Source: CAMAVH01 sp036500145 (GTDB lineage: Bacteria; Pseudomonadota; Alphaproteobacteria; SMXQ01). Taken from it: a DNA stretch of 64,000 nucleotides. Numbering within the stretch: position 1 is the first letter of the stretch; the number at the start of each line of letters is the position of its first letter. The notes beneath the pieces are model-generated. The model was not told where the DNA came from. It did no database searches and saw only the letters and a program-made list of their open reading frames with translations. The stretch spans positions 1 to 64,000 of the forward strand of contig DASYCO010000004.1 of assembly GCA_036500145.1 (NCBI GenBank), read 5' to 3'. This document shows positions 33,097-42,881 of the stretch, in pieces. A program made the translations under genes and the position numbers.

Positions 33097-34821
33097 GTGC
33101 CGCCTACACCCAAAACTCGTTCGGGCAGCTCATCACCCAGCCCGGCGGGCCAAGGGCCTCAAGTGCCATCCGGGGGATCCGTCGCCGTGCTTAAAACGCC
33201 CATTCCATCGCCAAGCAAACGTCCGCTGGGCGCCACGCTGATGGCCGCCGCGCGCAAGCGCGCGACCGGCGGCATGGTGGCCAAGCGGCTGGCGACGATG
33301 CGCGCCAGCGCCATGGCGCGCAAGCTGGCGCTCTTCGACACGATTCTCGAGACCATGTCGCAAGGCTACTGCGCCTTCGACGCGGAGCTGCGCCTCGTCA
33401 GCTACAACACGCGCTACGTCGAGCTGCTCGGCTTCGATGCGGACTTCGTCCGCCCCGGCCTGCACATGGCCGAGCTGCTGCGCGACCTCGCCTGGCGCGG
33501 CGACTTCGGCGCCGGCGACATGGAGAAGATCGTCGCCGACCGCGTCGCCTTTCACGGCGGGCCGGAGAAGACGATCGAGTTCGAGCGCGTGCGCGCCAAC
33601 GGCATCGTGCTCGCGATCTGCCGCCGGCCGATGCCGGACGGCGGCTTCATCACCACCTTCACCGACGTCACCGCGCAGCGCCGCGTCCAGACGGCCCTCA
33701 CCGCCCAGTCCAGCCTGCTCGAGACGACGCTGCACCACATGTCGCACGGCGTCGTCGTCTTCAACGCGAACCAGGAACTGGTGATCAGCAACGACGTGCA
33801 CCGCCAGCTGCTCGAGCTGCCGCCGGGCCTCGCCGTGCCCGGCCGCAAGTTCGAGGACATCCTGCGCTTCAACGCCCAGCGCGGCGAATACGGCCCCGGC
33901 GACGCGGAAGAGCACGTGCGCCGACGCCTCGTCGCCGCCGGCCGCCAGGAACACCTCCGGCGCGAATACACCCGCGCCAACGGCGTCAGCATCCTCGTGC
34001 GCCGGGCCCCGATGCCGAACGGGGGCTTCGTCATCACCTACGTCGACATCACCGAGCAGAAGCGCGCCGAGACGGCGCTCATCGCCGCCAAGGAGCAGGC
34101 CGAAGTGGCCAACCGCTCGAAGAGCGAGTTCCTCGCCAACGTCAGCCATGAGCTGCGCACGCCGCTCAACGCGGTGATCGGCTTTTCGGAGATGATGCGC
34201 GACCGCATGTTCGGCGCGCTCGGCCACCACAAGTACGAGGAATACGCCCGCGACATCAACCTGTCGGGCCGCCACCTGCTGTCCATCATCGAGGACATCC
34301 TCGACCTGTCGAAGATCGAGGCCGGACGCATCGACCTGCATGAAGAGCCGATCGAGATCCCGCGCGCCGTCACCAATTGCCTAAGCATCCTGCGCGCCCG
34401 CGCCGAAGCCGCCGGCGTGCTCATCGTCTCCAACGTCCCCGACGACCTGCCGCATCTGCGCGGCGAGACCCGCAAGATCAAGCAGATCCTGCTCAACCTG
34501 ATGTCCAACGCCATCAAGTTCACGCCGTCGGGCGGCCGCATCGCCCTCGATGTCTACCATCACGACGGCGGGGAGCTGGTGTTCCGCGTGTCCGACGACG
34601 GCATCGGCATCGCCGCCGCCGACATTCCGACGGCGCTGGAGCCGTTCGGCCAGATCGAGAACTCCCTGAGCCGCAAGCACCACGGCACCGGCCTCGGCCT
34701 GCCGCTCAGCCGCGCCTTCGCCGAACTGCACGGCGGCCGGCTCGAGCTGGTCAGCGACTTCGGCAAGGGCACGACCGTCACGGTCGCCTTCCCGCCAGAC
34801 CGCCTGATCTTCCCGGACTGA
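33097..34821 (+). CDS. Sensor histidine kinase with two PAS_7 domains
   Basis: The start is uncertain: GTG 33097 gives 574 residues, while GTG 33187 and ATG 33241 are later options. Two PAS_7-type domains are present, each with the MSxG...FDAxLxLxxxN pattern (ETMSQGYCAFDAELRLVSYN; LHHMSHGVVVFNANQELVIS). The HisKA domain has its target His in ANVSHELRTPLNAVIGFSE (residue 351 from 33097), followed by a full HATPase domain (NLMSNAIKFTPSGG; SDDGIGIAAADI; GTGLGLPLSRAFA). The HisKA region resembles the DivJ/PleC group. It is soluble and has no partner regulator nearby. The stop is 3 bp from the end of the convergent CinA-like gene. Confidence 0.88.
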   Translation: MPPTPKTRSGSSSPSPAGQGPQVPSGGSVAVLKTPIPSPSKRPLGATLMAAARKRATGGMVAKRLATMRASAMARKLALFDTILETMSQGYCAFDAELRLVSYNTRYVELLGFDADFVRPGLHMAELLRDLAWRGDFGAGDMEKIVADRVAFHGGPEKTIEFERVRANGIVLAICRRPMPDGGFITTFTDVTAQRRVQTALTAQSSLLETTLHHMSHGVVVFNANQELVISNDVHRQLLELPPGLAVPGRKFEDILRFNAQRGEYGPGDAEEHVRRRLVAAGRQEHLRREYTRANGVSILVRRAPMPNGGFVITYVDITEQKRAETALIAAKEQAEVANRSKSEFLANVSHELRTPLNAVIGFSEMMRDRMFGALGHHKYEEYARDINLSGRHLLSIIEDILDLSKIEAGRIDLHEEPIEIPRAVTNCLSILRARAEAAGVLIVSNVPDDLPHLRGETRKIKQILLNLMSNAIKFTPSGGRIALDVYHHDGGELVFRVSDDGIGIAAADIPTALEPFGQIENSLSRKHHGTGLGLPLSRAFAELHGGRLELVSDFGKGTTVTVAFPPDRLIFPD

Positions 34822-34824
34822 TTT

Positions 34825-35598
34825 TCAGGACGCGGCGACGTCCACTTCGACGGCCGTGCCGCCGAGCCGCGCCGCCATGGCGACGAACTCGCCGCTCGCG
34901 GCGTCGAGCCGCGCCTTGTCGGTGGCGCGCAGCACGATGCGCACGCCCGGATCTTCGCGCCGGCCGAACGACGGATAGCTGCCGATCTCCACGTCCGCGT
35001 AGCGGTCCTGCAGGGTGCCGAGGTCGGCGGCCATGGTGCCTTCCGCCAGGTTTGTGCGGAACGTGCGCGCGCGCAGCGGCAGGCCGCCGCTCAACGTATG
35101 GGCGATGCCGTCGAACATGGCGCGCATGATGACCGGCACGCCGGCCATCACGAACACGTTCTCCATGCGAAAGCCCGGCGCCGTGCTGATCGGATTGTCG
35201 ATTAGCGTCGCCCGCGCCGGCACCATCGCCATGCGCTTGCGCGCCTCGTTCAGCCCGCCCTCCGGATAGTGCCGCTCGAGCCGGGCGACGGCTTCGGCGT
35301 CCAGCGTCAGCGCCACGCCGAACGCCTGGGCGACGGCGGCTGAGGTGATGTCGTCATGCGTCGGGCCGATGCCGCCGGTCGTGAAGACGTAGTCGTAGCG
35401 CGCGCGGCAGGCGTTCACCGCGGCCACGATGTCCTCGGTGACGTCGGCGACGACGCGCGCCTCCATCACCCGCACGCCGAGTTCGTTCAGATGCTGGGCG
35501 AGGTAGCCGAGGTTCACGTCCTGGGTGCGGCCCGAGAGAATTTCATTGCCGATCAGGATGACGGCGGCGGTGACCGGGCGGGCGGGAGAGCTGACCAT
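34825..35598 (-). CDS. CinA-like / molybdopterin-binding domain protein
   Basis: ATG 35598 gives 257 residues. The N-terminal two thirds is a MoaB/MogA-type fold with the signatures VILIGNEILSGRTQDVN, FTTGGIGPTHDD and MAGVPVIMRAMFD, as in CinA. The C-terminal nicotinamide-nucleotide amidase domain of full CinA is absent, so this is the short, COG1058-like form. The exact reaction of the short form is not settled; ADP-ribose pyrophosphatase activity is known for the CinA N-domain. ATG 35637 is an alternative start with no ribosome-binding site. Confidence 0.88.
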   Translation of the reverse strand: MVSSPARPVTAAVILIGNEILSGRTQDVNLGYLAQHLNELGVRVMEARVVADVTEDIVAAVNACRARYDYVFTTGGIGPTHDDITSAAVAQAFGVALTLDAEAVARLERHYPEGGLNEARKRMAMVPARATLIDNPISTAPGFRMENVFVMAGVPVIMRAMFDGIAHTLSGGLPLRARTFRTNLAEGTMAADLGTLQDRYADVEIGSYPSFGRREDPGVRIVLRATDKARLDAASGEFVAMAARLGGTAVEVDVAAS

Positions 35599-35829
35599 AA
35601 GCGAGCGTTCCGAATGGCTTAGAGGTGGAAGAAGCACCGTTCAGAACAGTCTGCCCGACGGGATTTGTCCACAGCTTATCTCTGCAATTTTAATCAAATG
35701 GTAAGGACGGATGGCCAAACTCCCCTGAGGCGCAGCCAGCGAAAGACGGCGGTCGCAGAGGAATAAGCCTCTGAAATCGTTTGTTTTTATGGTTGAGCCT
35801 CTCCCCGGCAGGAAGCCGACGAGACGGAC

Positions 35830-37716
35830 ATGGTTCAGGACGAACGACATCACGCGGCTCGATTCCCGCTCTGGGAAACGAATCCCCCGCCAGCGCCTCG
35901 CGCTTCCAACGGCCAAGCGGCCGTTGAAGAGGCGCGTCCGCGCGTCGCCGTCTACGCCATCTCGCCGGACGCCAATCCGCACCTCAACGGCCTGCTCGCC
36001 GCCATTCCCGAATCCGACTTCACGCCTTGCCATGTCGTCAGCGGCGCCCAGTTGCGCGCCCTCGTCGTCGGCGGCACGGTCGACGCGGCGCTCATCGCCA
36101 TCGACGGCCCCGCCGATCCGCAAGGCGCCACGCTCGTCCGCTCGCTGCGCGCCGCCGCGCCGCACCTCGCCATCGTGCTGCTCGCCTCCACCGACGACGA
36201 GGCCTTCATCGCCGGCACGCGCGCCTGGGGCGCGCAGGACTGCCTGCCGTTCGCCGACGCCAACGGGCGCTTGCTGGCGCGCACCCTGCGCCACGCCATC
36301 GAGCGGCAAGGCATGGCGCGCGAGATCGACCGGCTGACGCGCTACGACCGCCTGACCGGCTTGCCCAACCGCGACCTGATGCGCCAGATCCTCGCCCAGG
36401 CCGTCGCGACGCATGTGATGCGCGAAGCCGCCCATGCGCCGGAAGCGCCGGCGGTCGATCCCGGCCTGATGGCCGTCATGATGATCAACTTGGATCGCTT
36501 TCGCCTGATCAACGAGACCCTCGGCCAGGCGCGCGGCGACCGCCTGCTGCAGGAGGTCGCCCAGCGCCTGCAGGACTGTCTCGGAGAAGGCGACGTGCTC
36601 GGCCGCCACGGCGCAGACGAATTCGTCGTCCTGATCGACAGCGTGATGGACGCGCGCGCCGCGGCGAACATCGTCCAGACGATGATCGAAGCCCTCAACC
36701 TGCCGATCACCGTCGAGGGCCACGAGGTCTACGTCACCTGCTGCATCGGCGTCAGCCTTTTCCCCATCGACGGCGACGAGGTCGAGACCTTGCTGCGCAG
36801 CGCCGACGCGGCGCTCGCCCGCGCCAAGGCCCAAGGCCGCAACCACTTCCAGTTCTACACGCTCGGCATGAACGTCAAGACGGCGCGCCGCCTGACGCTC
36901 GAGCAGGACCTGCGCCGCGCCGTCGAGCGCGACGAGCTGGTGCTCTACTTCCAGCCGCAGCTCGACCTCAAGACGCGCAAGATCGCCGCCGTCGAGGCGC
37001 TGCTGCGCTGGCAGCATCCCCAGTACGGCCTGATCCCGCCCGGCGAGTTCATTCCCTACGCCGAGGAGAGCGGCCTGATCGTGCCGATCGGCGAATGGGT
37101 GCTGCGTGCCGCCTGCACCCAGGCGCGGCAGTGGCTCACCATGGGCTACCCCGACCTGCGCGTCGCCGTGAACCTCTCGAGCCGCCAGTTCTTCCAGGAA
37201 AACGTGCTCGACGTCGTCACGCGCACGCTGGAAGCGACGCGCCTGCCGCCCGGCAACCTCGAGCTGGAACTGACCGAGAGCGCCGTCATGGAGAATCCGG
37301 ACGAGGCGACCGTCACGCTCTGCCTGCTCGCCAACATGGGCGTGCGCATCTCGATCGACGACTTCGGCACCGGCTATTCGTCGCTCAACCACCTCAAGCG
37401 ATTCCCGATCGACAACCTCAAGATCGACCGCAGCTTCGTCAACGACATCACCGTCAATCCGGACGATGCCGCCATCGTCAAGGCGATCCTCGCCATGGCC
37501 TGCAGCCTGCGCCTCAAGGTCGTCGCCGAAGGGGTCGAGACAGTCGAGCAGCTGCGCTTCCTCGAAGCGCACGACTGCGACGCGGTGCAGGGCTTCCTGC
37601 TCAGCCGCCCGCAGCCCGCCGAGGACATCACGCGCATCTTCCTGCCGCCGCCGGGCCAGGCGCCGGCCGCCATTTCCCTCGGCCTCGCCGCCAACGCCAA
37701 CCGCCACTCGGCCTAG
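35830..37716 (+). CDS. Cyclic di-GMP phosphodiesterase with degenerate GGDEF and intact EAL domain
   Basis: The 628-residue protein has a receiver-like N-terminal domain (about residues 35-155) without clear phosphorylation residues, then a GGDEF domain and an EAL domain. The cyclase motif reads GADEF at 261-265 ([10 protein letters not shown]), so synthesis of cyclic di-GMP is unlikely. The phosphodiesterase part is complete: E389-A390-L391 followed by LRW, and [10 protein letters not shown] from D510. The GADEF domain may still bind GTP and activate the EAL domain, as in some dual-domain enzymes. No membrane segment is present. It could influence motility and the cellulose genes at 61238-63902. 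Confidence 0.9.
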   Translation: MVQDERHHAARFPLWETNPPPAPRASNGQAAVEEARPRVAVYAISPDANPHLNGLLAAIPESDFTPCHVVSGAQLRALVVGGTVDAALIAIDGPADPQGATLVRSLRAAAPHLAIVLLASTDDEAFIAGTRAWGAQDCLPFADANGRLLARTLRHAIERQGMAREIDRLTRYDRLTGLPNRDLMRQILAQAVATHVMREAAHAPEAPAVDPGLMAVMMINLDRFRLINETLGQARGDRLLQEVAQRLQDCLGEGDVLGRHGADEFVVLIDSVMDARAAANIVQTMIEALNLPITVEGHEVYVTCCIGVSLFPIDGDEVETLLRSADAALARAKAQGRNHFQFYTLGMNVKTARRLTLEQDLRRAVERDELVLYFQPQLDLKTRKIAAVEALLRWQHPQYGLIPPGEFIPYAEESGLIVPIGEWVLRAACTQARQWLTMGYPDLRVAVNLSSRQFFQENVLDVVTRTLEATRLPPGNLELELTESAVMENPDEATVTLCLLANMGVRISIDDFGTGYSSLNHLKRFPIDNLKIDRSFVNDITVNPDDAAIVKAILAMACSLRLKVVAEGVETVEQLRFLEAHDCDAVQGFLLSRPQPAEDITRIFLPPPGQAPAAISLGLAANANRHSA

Positions 37717-37930
37717 CCCCCGCCCGCTTCCCAGGCCTGGGGCCACGCTCCGGCCCCCATGTTGACTCGTCTTGGGCGGGCTGGTACGGCCTTGTCCATA
37801 ACAAGCGGCGACACAGCCGCAGAGGCAGGGGCAGGCTCAAGGCAGGCGCGGCGCGACAGGCCGCTCTCCGCCGTCGCATTCCACATCAATCGCTTTCCTG
37901 CCTTCGCATCAAGCTGAAAGGGAACTGCGC

Positions 37931-38848
37931 GTGGAGAAGATGACCGTCACCGGCTATTACCGCCGGCCGCCCCACCTCGTCGCCGTCCACAAGGGCTTCT
38001 GGGCCCGCGAGGGACTGGAGATCGACTTCCACACCGTCGACCTCGCCCCCGAGCACAACAAGGAGATGGCGGCGGGCGTCTGGAACATGACTCTCTCCTC
38101 CGCCGACACCATGCTGGCGCGCGCCACGCAGGACGGCGTCGACTACGTCGCTTTCATGCAGGCGGAAGAAGGCCTCAACGTGCAGCTCGTCGGCAGGAAA
38201 GAGATCGCCTCGCCGAAGGAGCTCCGCGGCAAGCTGCTCGCCGCCGACCCGATCGATTCGAACTTCGACCTGGTGCGCAACAAGATCCTGCGCGACTTCG
38301 GCGTCGACGAAGCCGAATACGAAATCGACATCCTCGGCAACACGCCGTTCCGCGCCAAGGCCCTGATGGAAGGCAAGGTCGCCGCCGCCATGCTCGTGCC
38401 GCCCTTCACCGACCGCGCGGTGGAGGCCGGCTACCATGTTCTTGCCGAAGGCGCGGACCACATCTCCGACTGGCCGCTCGCCTGCGGCTGGGGCCTGCGC
38501 TCGTGGGTCGAGGCCAACCGCCCTCTGGTCGTGCGCTTCCTGCGCGGCTGGGCCAACGCCGCCGACTGGCTGCAGAGGCCCGAGAACAAGCGCGAGACGC
38601 TCGACCTCCTGATGAAGGAAGAGAAAGTCTCCGAGAAGCGCGCCGAAGAGGCCTATGCCCGCGTCGTTCCGAAGGGCCGCATCAATCCCGAGGCGGTCCG
38701 CAAGAACATCGAGCTGCGCATCGAGCTCGGCTACTACAAGCCGCCGCACAAATCGACGGAGAGCTTCTACGACCTGAGCTACTGGAGCGAGGCGACCGGC
38801 TTGCCCGCGCCGCCGCCGGCCGGCATGCCCAAGAACGGAAAGGCCTGA
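37931..38848 (+). CDS. NMT1/ABC-type substrate-binding protein without a visible signal peptide
   Basis: The GTG start at 37931 has AAAGGGA nine bases upstream and gives 305 residues; ATG 37940 is less well placed. The protein resembles NMT1/SsuA-like binding proteins (VAVHKGFWAREGLEIDFHTV; LRGKLLAADPIDSNFDLVRN; EGKVAAAMLVPPFTDRAVEAG). Unlike periplasmic members it starts at the first strand of the fold, with no signal peptide upstream in frame. It could be cytoplasmic or have lost its leader. No permease or ATPase gene is adjacent; the TctC-like gene follows 55 bp later. Confidence 0.8.
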   Translation: MEKMTVTGYYRRPPHLVAVHKGFWAREGLEIDFHTVDLAPEHNKEMAAGVWNMTLSSADTMLARATQDGVDYVAFMQAEEGLNVQLVGRKEIASPKELRGKLLAADPIDSNFDLVRNKILRDFGVDEAEYEIDILGNTPFRAKALMEGKVAAAMLVPPFTDRAVEAGYHVLAEGADHISDWPLACGWGLRSWVEANRPLVVRFLRGWANAADWLQRPENKRETLDLLMKEEKVSEKRAEEAYARVVPKGRINPEAVRKNIELRIELGYYKPPHKSTESFYDLSYWSEATGLPAPPPAGMPKNGKA

Positions 38849-38903
38849 ACGAACGACAACGACACGACGCCGGGAACCGGCGCGTCACAAGGGGAGGATC
38901 ATC

Positions 38904-39932
38904 ATGCGTTCGACATTCACGCGCGCCACGCTGGCCGCCGTCGCAAGCCTCGCATTCGCCGCCGTCGCGACATCCGCGCAGGCGCAAGACTTCAAGGGCA
39001 AGATCGTGACGATCGGCTACGGCGGAGGCGTCGGCGGAGGCTTCGACACCTATGCGCAGCTGCTGGCGCCGCACTTCATGCGCCACCTGCCGGGCAACCC
39101 GCGCGTCATCGTGCAGGGCGTCCCCGGCGCCGGCACGCTGGCCGCCGCGAACTACACCTATGAAGTGGCGCCGCACGACGGCACCTTCATCGGCATCGCC
39201 AGCGGCAACACGGCGACCGCCAAGCTGTTCAAGACGCCGAACATCCGCTTCGACCCCAACAAGTTCGTCTGGCTCGGCAGCATGACGAGCGAAGTCGCCG
39301 TGGTCATCGCCTGGCACACCACCGGCATCACCAGCTTCGACGACGTGAAGACGCGCAAGATGATCGTCGGTGGCGGCGGCGCGACCTCGGGCAACGTCAT
39401 ATCGCCCACCGTGATGAACCGCATGTTCGGCACCAAGTTCGAGATCATCCGCGGCTACCCGAGCTCGCGCGAAGCCATCCTGGCCGTCGAGCGCGGCGAG
39501 CTGGACGGCGTCGCCAGCTGGAACTACTCCTCGATCAAGGCGTCGCCCGCGTTGCTGCGCGAGGGCAAGATCAAGATCCTGCTGCAGCTCGCGCTCAGCA
39601 AGCACCCCGACTTGCCCGACGTGCCGCTGATCACCGACCTCGCCCGCACGCCGGAAGAGAAGGCGATCCTCGAGCTGATCTTCGCGCCGCAGGAAATGGG
39701 CCGCCCGCTCTTCCTGCCGCCGGCGACCCCCGCCGCCGTCGCCGCCGTGCTGCGCCGCGCCTTCGACGCGACGCTGGCCGATCCCGACTTCAAGGCCGAC
39801 GCCGAGAAGCGCAAGATGGACCTCAACAGCCCGATGACCGGCGAGCAGGTCCAGGCCCTGGTCGCGCACATGCACCAGCAGCCCGAGGCCCTCGTGGAAA
39901 AGACCATCGAGCTGACCAACGCCGGAAAATAA
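38904..39932 (+). CDS. TctC/Bug-family substrate-binding protein
   Basis: The 342-residue protein begins with a signal peptide (MRSTFTRATLAAVASLAFAA, cleavage after AQAQ near residue 28) and shows the Bug fold: VTIGYGGGVGGGFDTYAQLL, HLPGNPRVIVQGVPGAGTL and GYPSSREAILAVERGELDG. GGGGAGGA precedes ATG 38904 by about seven bases. It shares conserved blocks with the proteins at 28255 and 59153. No TctA or TctB gene is near. It probably forms an operon with the NMT1-like gene, which may bind a related ligand. Confidence 0.92.
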   Translation: MRSTFTRATLAAVASLAFAAVATSAQAQDFKGKIVTIGYGGGVGGGFDTYAQLLAPHFMRHLPGNPRVIVQGVPGAGTLAAANYTYEVAPHDGTFIGIASGNTATAKLFKTPNIRFDPNKFVWLGSMTSEVAVVIAWHTTGITSFDDVKTRKMIVGGGGATSGNVISPTVMNRMFGTKFEIIRGYPSSREAILAVERGELDGVASWNYSSIKASPALLREGKIKILLQLALSKHPDLPDVPLITDLARTPEEKAILELIFAPQEMGRPLFLPPATPAAVAAVLRRAFDATLADPDFKADAEKRKMDLNSPMTGEQVQALVAHMHQQPEALVEKTIELTNAGK

Positions 39933-40007
39933 GCCTCGCGGCGGCGGCCGAAACCCGGCCGCCGCCCAAGTTGCCAAGCGCCAGGCCGGCCCTTATGGTC
40001 CGGCCCC

Positions 40008-40709
40008 ATGAAATTCCCCTCGCCCCTGGTCCGCGGCACCCTGCTCAAGCGCTACAAGCGCTTCCTCGCCGACATCGAGTTTCCCGACGGTGCGCAGATC
40101 ACCGCCCATGTCGCCAATCCCGGCGCCATGATCGGGCTGAACGCGCCCGGCTCCGAGGTCTGGCTGTCGAAGTCCGACAACCCCAAGCGCAAGCTCGCCT
40201 ACAGCTGGGAACTGGTGAAGGCGGACGGGGTGCTCGTCGGCCTCAACACGGCGCTGCCCAACGGCCTCGTCGCCGAGGCCTTGGCGGCGGGAAAAATCCA
40301 GGAATTACAGGGCTATAAGTCGGTCCGCCGCGAGGTGCGCTACGGCATCAATTCGCGCATCGACCTCTTGCTCGAAGACGACGCGAAGCCCATGTGCTAC
40401 GTCGAGGTGAAGAACGTCCACCTCAGGCGCGGCGGGCCTGCGGCCGAGTTTCCCGATTGCCGGACCGAGCGCGGCGCCAAGCACTTGCGCGAGCTGACTG
40501 ACGTGGCCGCCGCCGGGGGCCGCGCCGTCATGCTCTACGTGGTGCAGCGGCCCGACTGCGACTGGTTCACCACCGCCGATGACCTCGATCCGGTCTACGG
40601 CAAGGCCTTGCGGGAGGCCGTCGCCAGCGGCGTCGAGGCGATCTGCTACGATTGCAGCATCACCACCCACTCTATTGACTGGCGCCGCTCCCTGCCTGTT
40701 AGGCTATAA
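40008..40709 (+). CDS. sfsA: DNA/RNA nuclease SfsA
   Basis: The 233-residue protein has the full SfsA pattern: an N-terminal OB-like part (RGTLLKRYKRFLADIEFPDG; AHVANPGAMIGLNAPG) and a C-terminal PD-(D/E)XK-like nuclease core (SRIDLLLEDDAKPMCYVEVK; FPDCRTERGAKHLREL). SfsA was first linked to sugar fermentation in E. coli and is now classed as a nuclease. It is 49 bp upstream of map, and the two are often neighbours in alphaproteobacteria. Confidence 0.95.
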   Translation: MKFPSPLVRGTLLKRYKRFLADIEFPDGAQITAHVANPGAMIGLNAPGSEVWLSKSDNPKRKLAYSWELVKADGVLVGLNTALPNGLVAEALAAGKIQELQGYKSVRREVRYGINSRIDLLLEDDAKPMCYVEVKNVHLRRGGPAAEFPDCRTERGAKHLRELTDVAAAGGRAVMLYVVQRPDCDWFTTADDLDPVYGKALREAVASGVEAICYDCSITTHSIDWRRSLPVRL

Positions 40710-40758
40710 TTTCCCCTTCGGCCCGCCTCAGGGGCACAGGGCATCAGGACAGACGACG

Positions 40759-41595
40759 ATGAACACGGACCTTTCGAACAGCGAACAGACCGCCGCGCCG
40801 CGCAAGTCGGGCAACATCGTGCTGCACGACGAGGCCGCCTTCGCCGGCATGCGCCGCGCCGGACGCCTGGCCGCGGAAACCCTCGACTTCATCACCGAGC
40901 ATGTGAAGCCCGGCGTCAGCACCGAAGACATCAACCAGCTCTGCCACGACTTCATCGTCGGCCATGAAGCGATCCCCGCGCCGCTCAACTACCGCGGCTT
41001 CCCGAAGTCGGTCTGCACCTCGGTCAACCACGTCGTCTGCCACGGCATTCCCGACCCGAAGAAGAAGCTGGAGAAGGGCGACATCGTCAACATCGACGTC
41101 ACCGTCATCCTCGACGGCTGGTACGGCGACTGCTCGCGCATGTACTTCGCCGGCGACGTCGGCGTGAAGGCGCGCAAGCTGGTCGACATCACCTACGAAT
41201 GCATGATGCGCGGCATCGAGGTCGTGAAGCCCGGCGCCCGCCTCGGCGACATCGGCGCCGCCATCCAGGACTATGCCGAGAGCCAGCGCTTCTCCGTCGT
41301 GCGCGACTTCTGCGGCCACGGCCTCGGCCGCACCTTCCACGCCGCGCCCAACATCCTGCACTACGGCAACGCCGGCGAAGGCCTCGCGCTGAAGGAAGGC
41401 ATGTTCTTCACCGTCGAGCCGATGGTGAACGCCGGCGGCTGGCAGGTGAAGATCCTGCAGGACGGCTGGACCGCCGTGACGAAGGACAAGTCCCTGTCGG
41501 CGCAGTTCGAGCATTCGCTGGGCGTCACCGCCACGGGCTACGAGATCTTCACGCTCTCGCCCAAGGGCCTCGACCGGCCGCCTTACGCGGTCTAA
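40759..41595 (+). CDS. map: Methionine aminopeptidase, type I
   Basis: Map removes the initiator methionine from new proteins. The 278-residue product has all five metal ligands in their motifs: NIDVTVILDGWYGD (two Asp), GHGLGRTFH (His), FTVEPMVN (Glu) and the final Glu in SAQFEHS. The substrate His lies in VNHVVCHGIPD. ATG 40759 lies at the junction with sfsA; the frame opens further upstream only as overlap. It is followed 25 bp later by radC. Nothing is unusual except a short N-terminal extension of about 15 residues. Confidence 0.97.
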   Translation: MNTDLSNSEQTAAPRKSGNIVLHDEAAFAGMRRAGRLAAETLDFITEHVKPGVSTEDINQLCHDFIVGHEAIPAPLNYRGFPKSVCTSVNHVVCHGIPDPKKKLEKGDIVNIDVTVILDGWYGDCSRMYFAGDVGVKARKLVDITYECMMRGIEVVKPGARLGDIGAAIQDYAESQRFSVVRDFCGHGLGRTFHAAPNILHYGNAGEGLALKEGMFFTVEPMVNAGGWQVKILQDGWTAVTKDKSLSAQFEHSLGVTATGYEIFTLSPKGLDRPPYAV

Positions 41596-41620
41596 GCAGC
41601 AGCTAGGCGTCGGGGGGCGC

Positions 41621-42325
41621 ATGAGCGACGGCAACAGCGCCACGCCCGACAAGGCCGCGCCGCACTATCTCGACCATCGCAAGCGCCTGCGCGAGCGCTT
41701 CCTGCGCGACGAAGCCGCCCTGCCCGACTACGAGCTCCTTGAGCTGCTGCTCTGCCTCGCCATCCCGCGCCGCGACGTCAAGCCGCTCGCCAAGACGCTG
41801 CTCAAGCGCTTCGGCAGCTTCGCCGCCGTCATCTCCGCCGAACCCGCAGCACTGATCGCAATCGAAGGCGTCGGCGAAGCCGCCGTCTCCGCCCTCAAGC
41901 TTGCGCGCGCCGCCGCGCTGCGCCTGACCGAAGCCGACGCGAAGGCACGCCCCGTCGTCGGCTCGCACCAGGCGCTCGTCGACCATTGCCGGGCGCGGCT
42001 CGCCCACAGCGCGACGGAGGAATTCCGCGTGCTGTTCCTCGATTCCAAGAATGGCCTGATCGCCGACGAGCAATTGGGGCGCGGCACGGTCAACCATGCG
42101 CCGGTCTATCCGCGCGAAGTGGTCAAGCGCGCCCTGGAGCTTGGCGCCGTCGCCCTCATCCTCGTCCATAACCATCCGAGCGGCGATCCGACGCCGTCCG
42201 CCGACGACGTGACGATGACGCGCGAGGTGCGCGCCGCCGCCGAGGCGCTCGGCCTCACGCTGCACGATCACTTGATCGTCGGCCGCCATGGCCATGCGAG
42301 CCTGCGCGCATTGGGCAAGCTCTAA
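41621..42325 (+). CDS. radC: RadC/JAB-domain protein
   Basis: The 234-residue protein has an N-terminal helix-hairpin-helix-like region (VISAEPAALIAIEGVGEAAV) and a C-terminal JAB/MPN metalloprotease-like domain with the zinc motif LVHNHPSGDPTPSADD. RadC proteins are conserved next to DNA metabolism or map genes. A role in DNA repair was proposed but remains unproven. It lies 25 bp downstream of map and converges with marR, with a 17-bp gap. Confidence 0.93.
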   Translation: MSDGNSATPDKAAPHYLDHRKRLRERFLRDEAALPDYELLELLLCLAIPRRDVKPLAKTLLKRFGSFAAVISAEPAALIAIEGVGEAAVSALKLARAAALRLTEADAKARPVVGSHQALVDHCRARLAHSATEEFRVLFLDSKNGLIADEQLGRGTVNHAPVYPREVVKRALELGAVALILVHNHPSGDPTPSADDVTMTREVRAAAEALGLTLHDHLIVGRHGHASLRALGKL

Positions 42326-42342
42326 GCCTTCCAAGCCGAAGA

Positions 42343-42813
42343 CTATTTCCTGTCCTTCGGCCGCGCCGAGGGATGCGACTGCAGGTCGGCTAGAATGGCC
42401 ATCAGCGTCGGCCCGATGGACTTGATCTCGTCGAGATGGACGCCGGAGAGGCTGCGCAGGCAAGTCTCGCCGTCCTTCGTCAGCGTCACGAGGACGCGCC
42501 GGCCGTCCGCCGGATCGGCCGCGCGCTGGACCAAGCCAGCGCCCGCCAGGCGGTCGACCAGTTCCACCACGCTATGCTGGCGGAGCAGAAGCCGCTCGGC
42601 GAGCGTGCCGATGCCGATCCCCTGGCCACCGGCCAGCGCCTTGATGGTCAGCAGGGCCTGGTGCTGCTGCGAGGTCACGCCGGCTTCCGCCGCCGCCGCC
42701 TCGCTGAAGGCCAGGAACCTGCGGATGGCATAGCGGAAATCCGCCAGGGCGGCATAGTCCACCCCCTCCGCTTCCTTCGGCCGCCGCGCCGCCCCTGCCG
42801 GGCGCTTCATCAT
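42343..42813 (-). CDS. MarR-family transcriptional regulator
   Basis: The 156-residue protein has a winged helix-turn-helix (VTSQQHQALLTIKALAGG, IGTLAERLLLRQHSVVELVD) and the wing (AADPADGRRVLVTLTKDG) typical of MarR. It starts at ATG 42813 and is divergent from the chloride-channel gene. A 33-bp, nearly perfect palindrome at 42827-42859 occupies the space between them and is its probable operator. The ligand is unknown. The adjacent channel gene is the likely target, along with marR itself. Confidence 0.92.
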   Translation of the reverse strand: MMKRPAGAARRPKEAEGVDYAALADFRYAIRRFLAFSEAAAAEAGVTSQQHQALLTIKALAGGQGIGIGTLAERLLLRQHSVVELVDRLAGAGLVQRAADPADGRRVLVTLTKDGETCLRSLSGVHLDEIKSIGPTLMAILADLQSHPSARPKDRK

Positions 42814-42826
42814 TTGGTTTCCTTCC

Positions 42827-42859
42827 AGAGATATATATCGTAGTACGATATATATCTCT
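42827..42859. promoter_or_regulatory. 33-bp palindrome, probable MarR operator
   Basis: Two exact 16-bp arms (left arm AGAGATATATATCGTA, right arm its complete inverse) surround one central G. The site lies 13 bp upstream of the marR ATG and 22 bp before the channel-gene ATG, so a bound dimer would block both. The inner ATATCGTA/TACGATAT pair has the spacing expected for MarR proteins. Confidence 0.75.
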
Positions 42860-42881
42860 CACCTCGAAGTTGTCTCGCCCC

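Noticed and set aside
37931..38848. The NMT1-like gene as a pseudogene because it lacks a signal peptide
   Set aside because: The frame is full-length, has a good ribosome-binding site at GTG 37931, and shows no internal damage.
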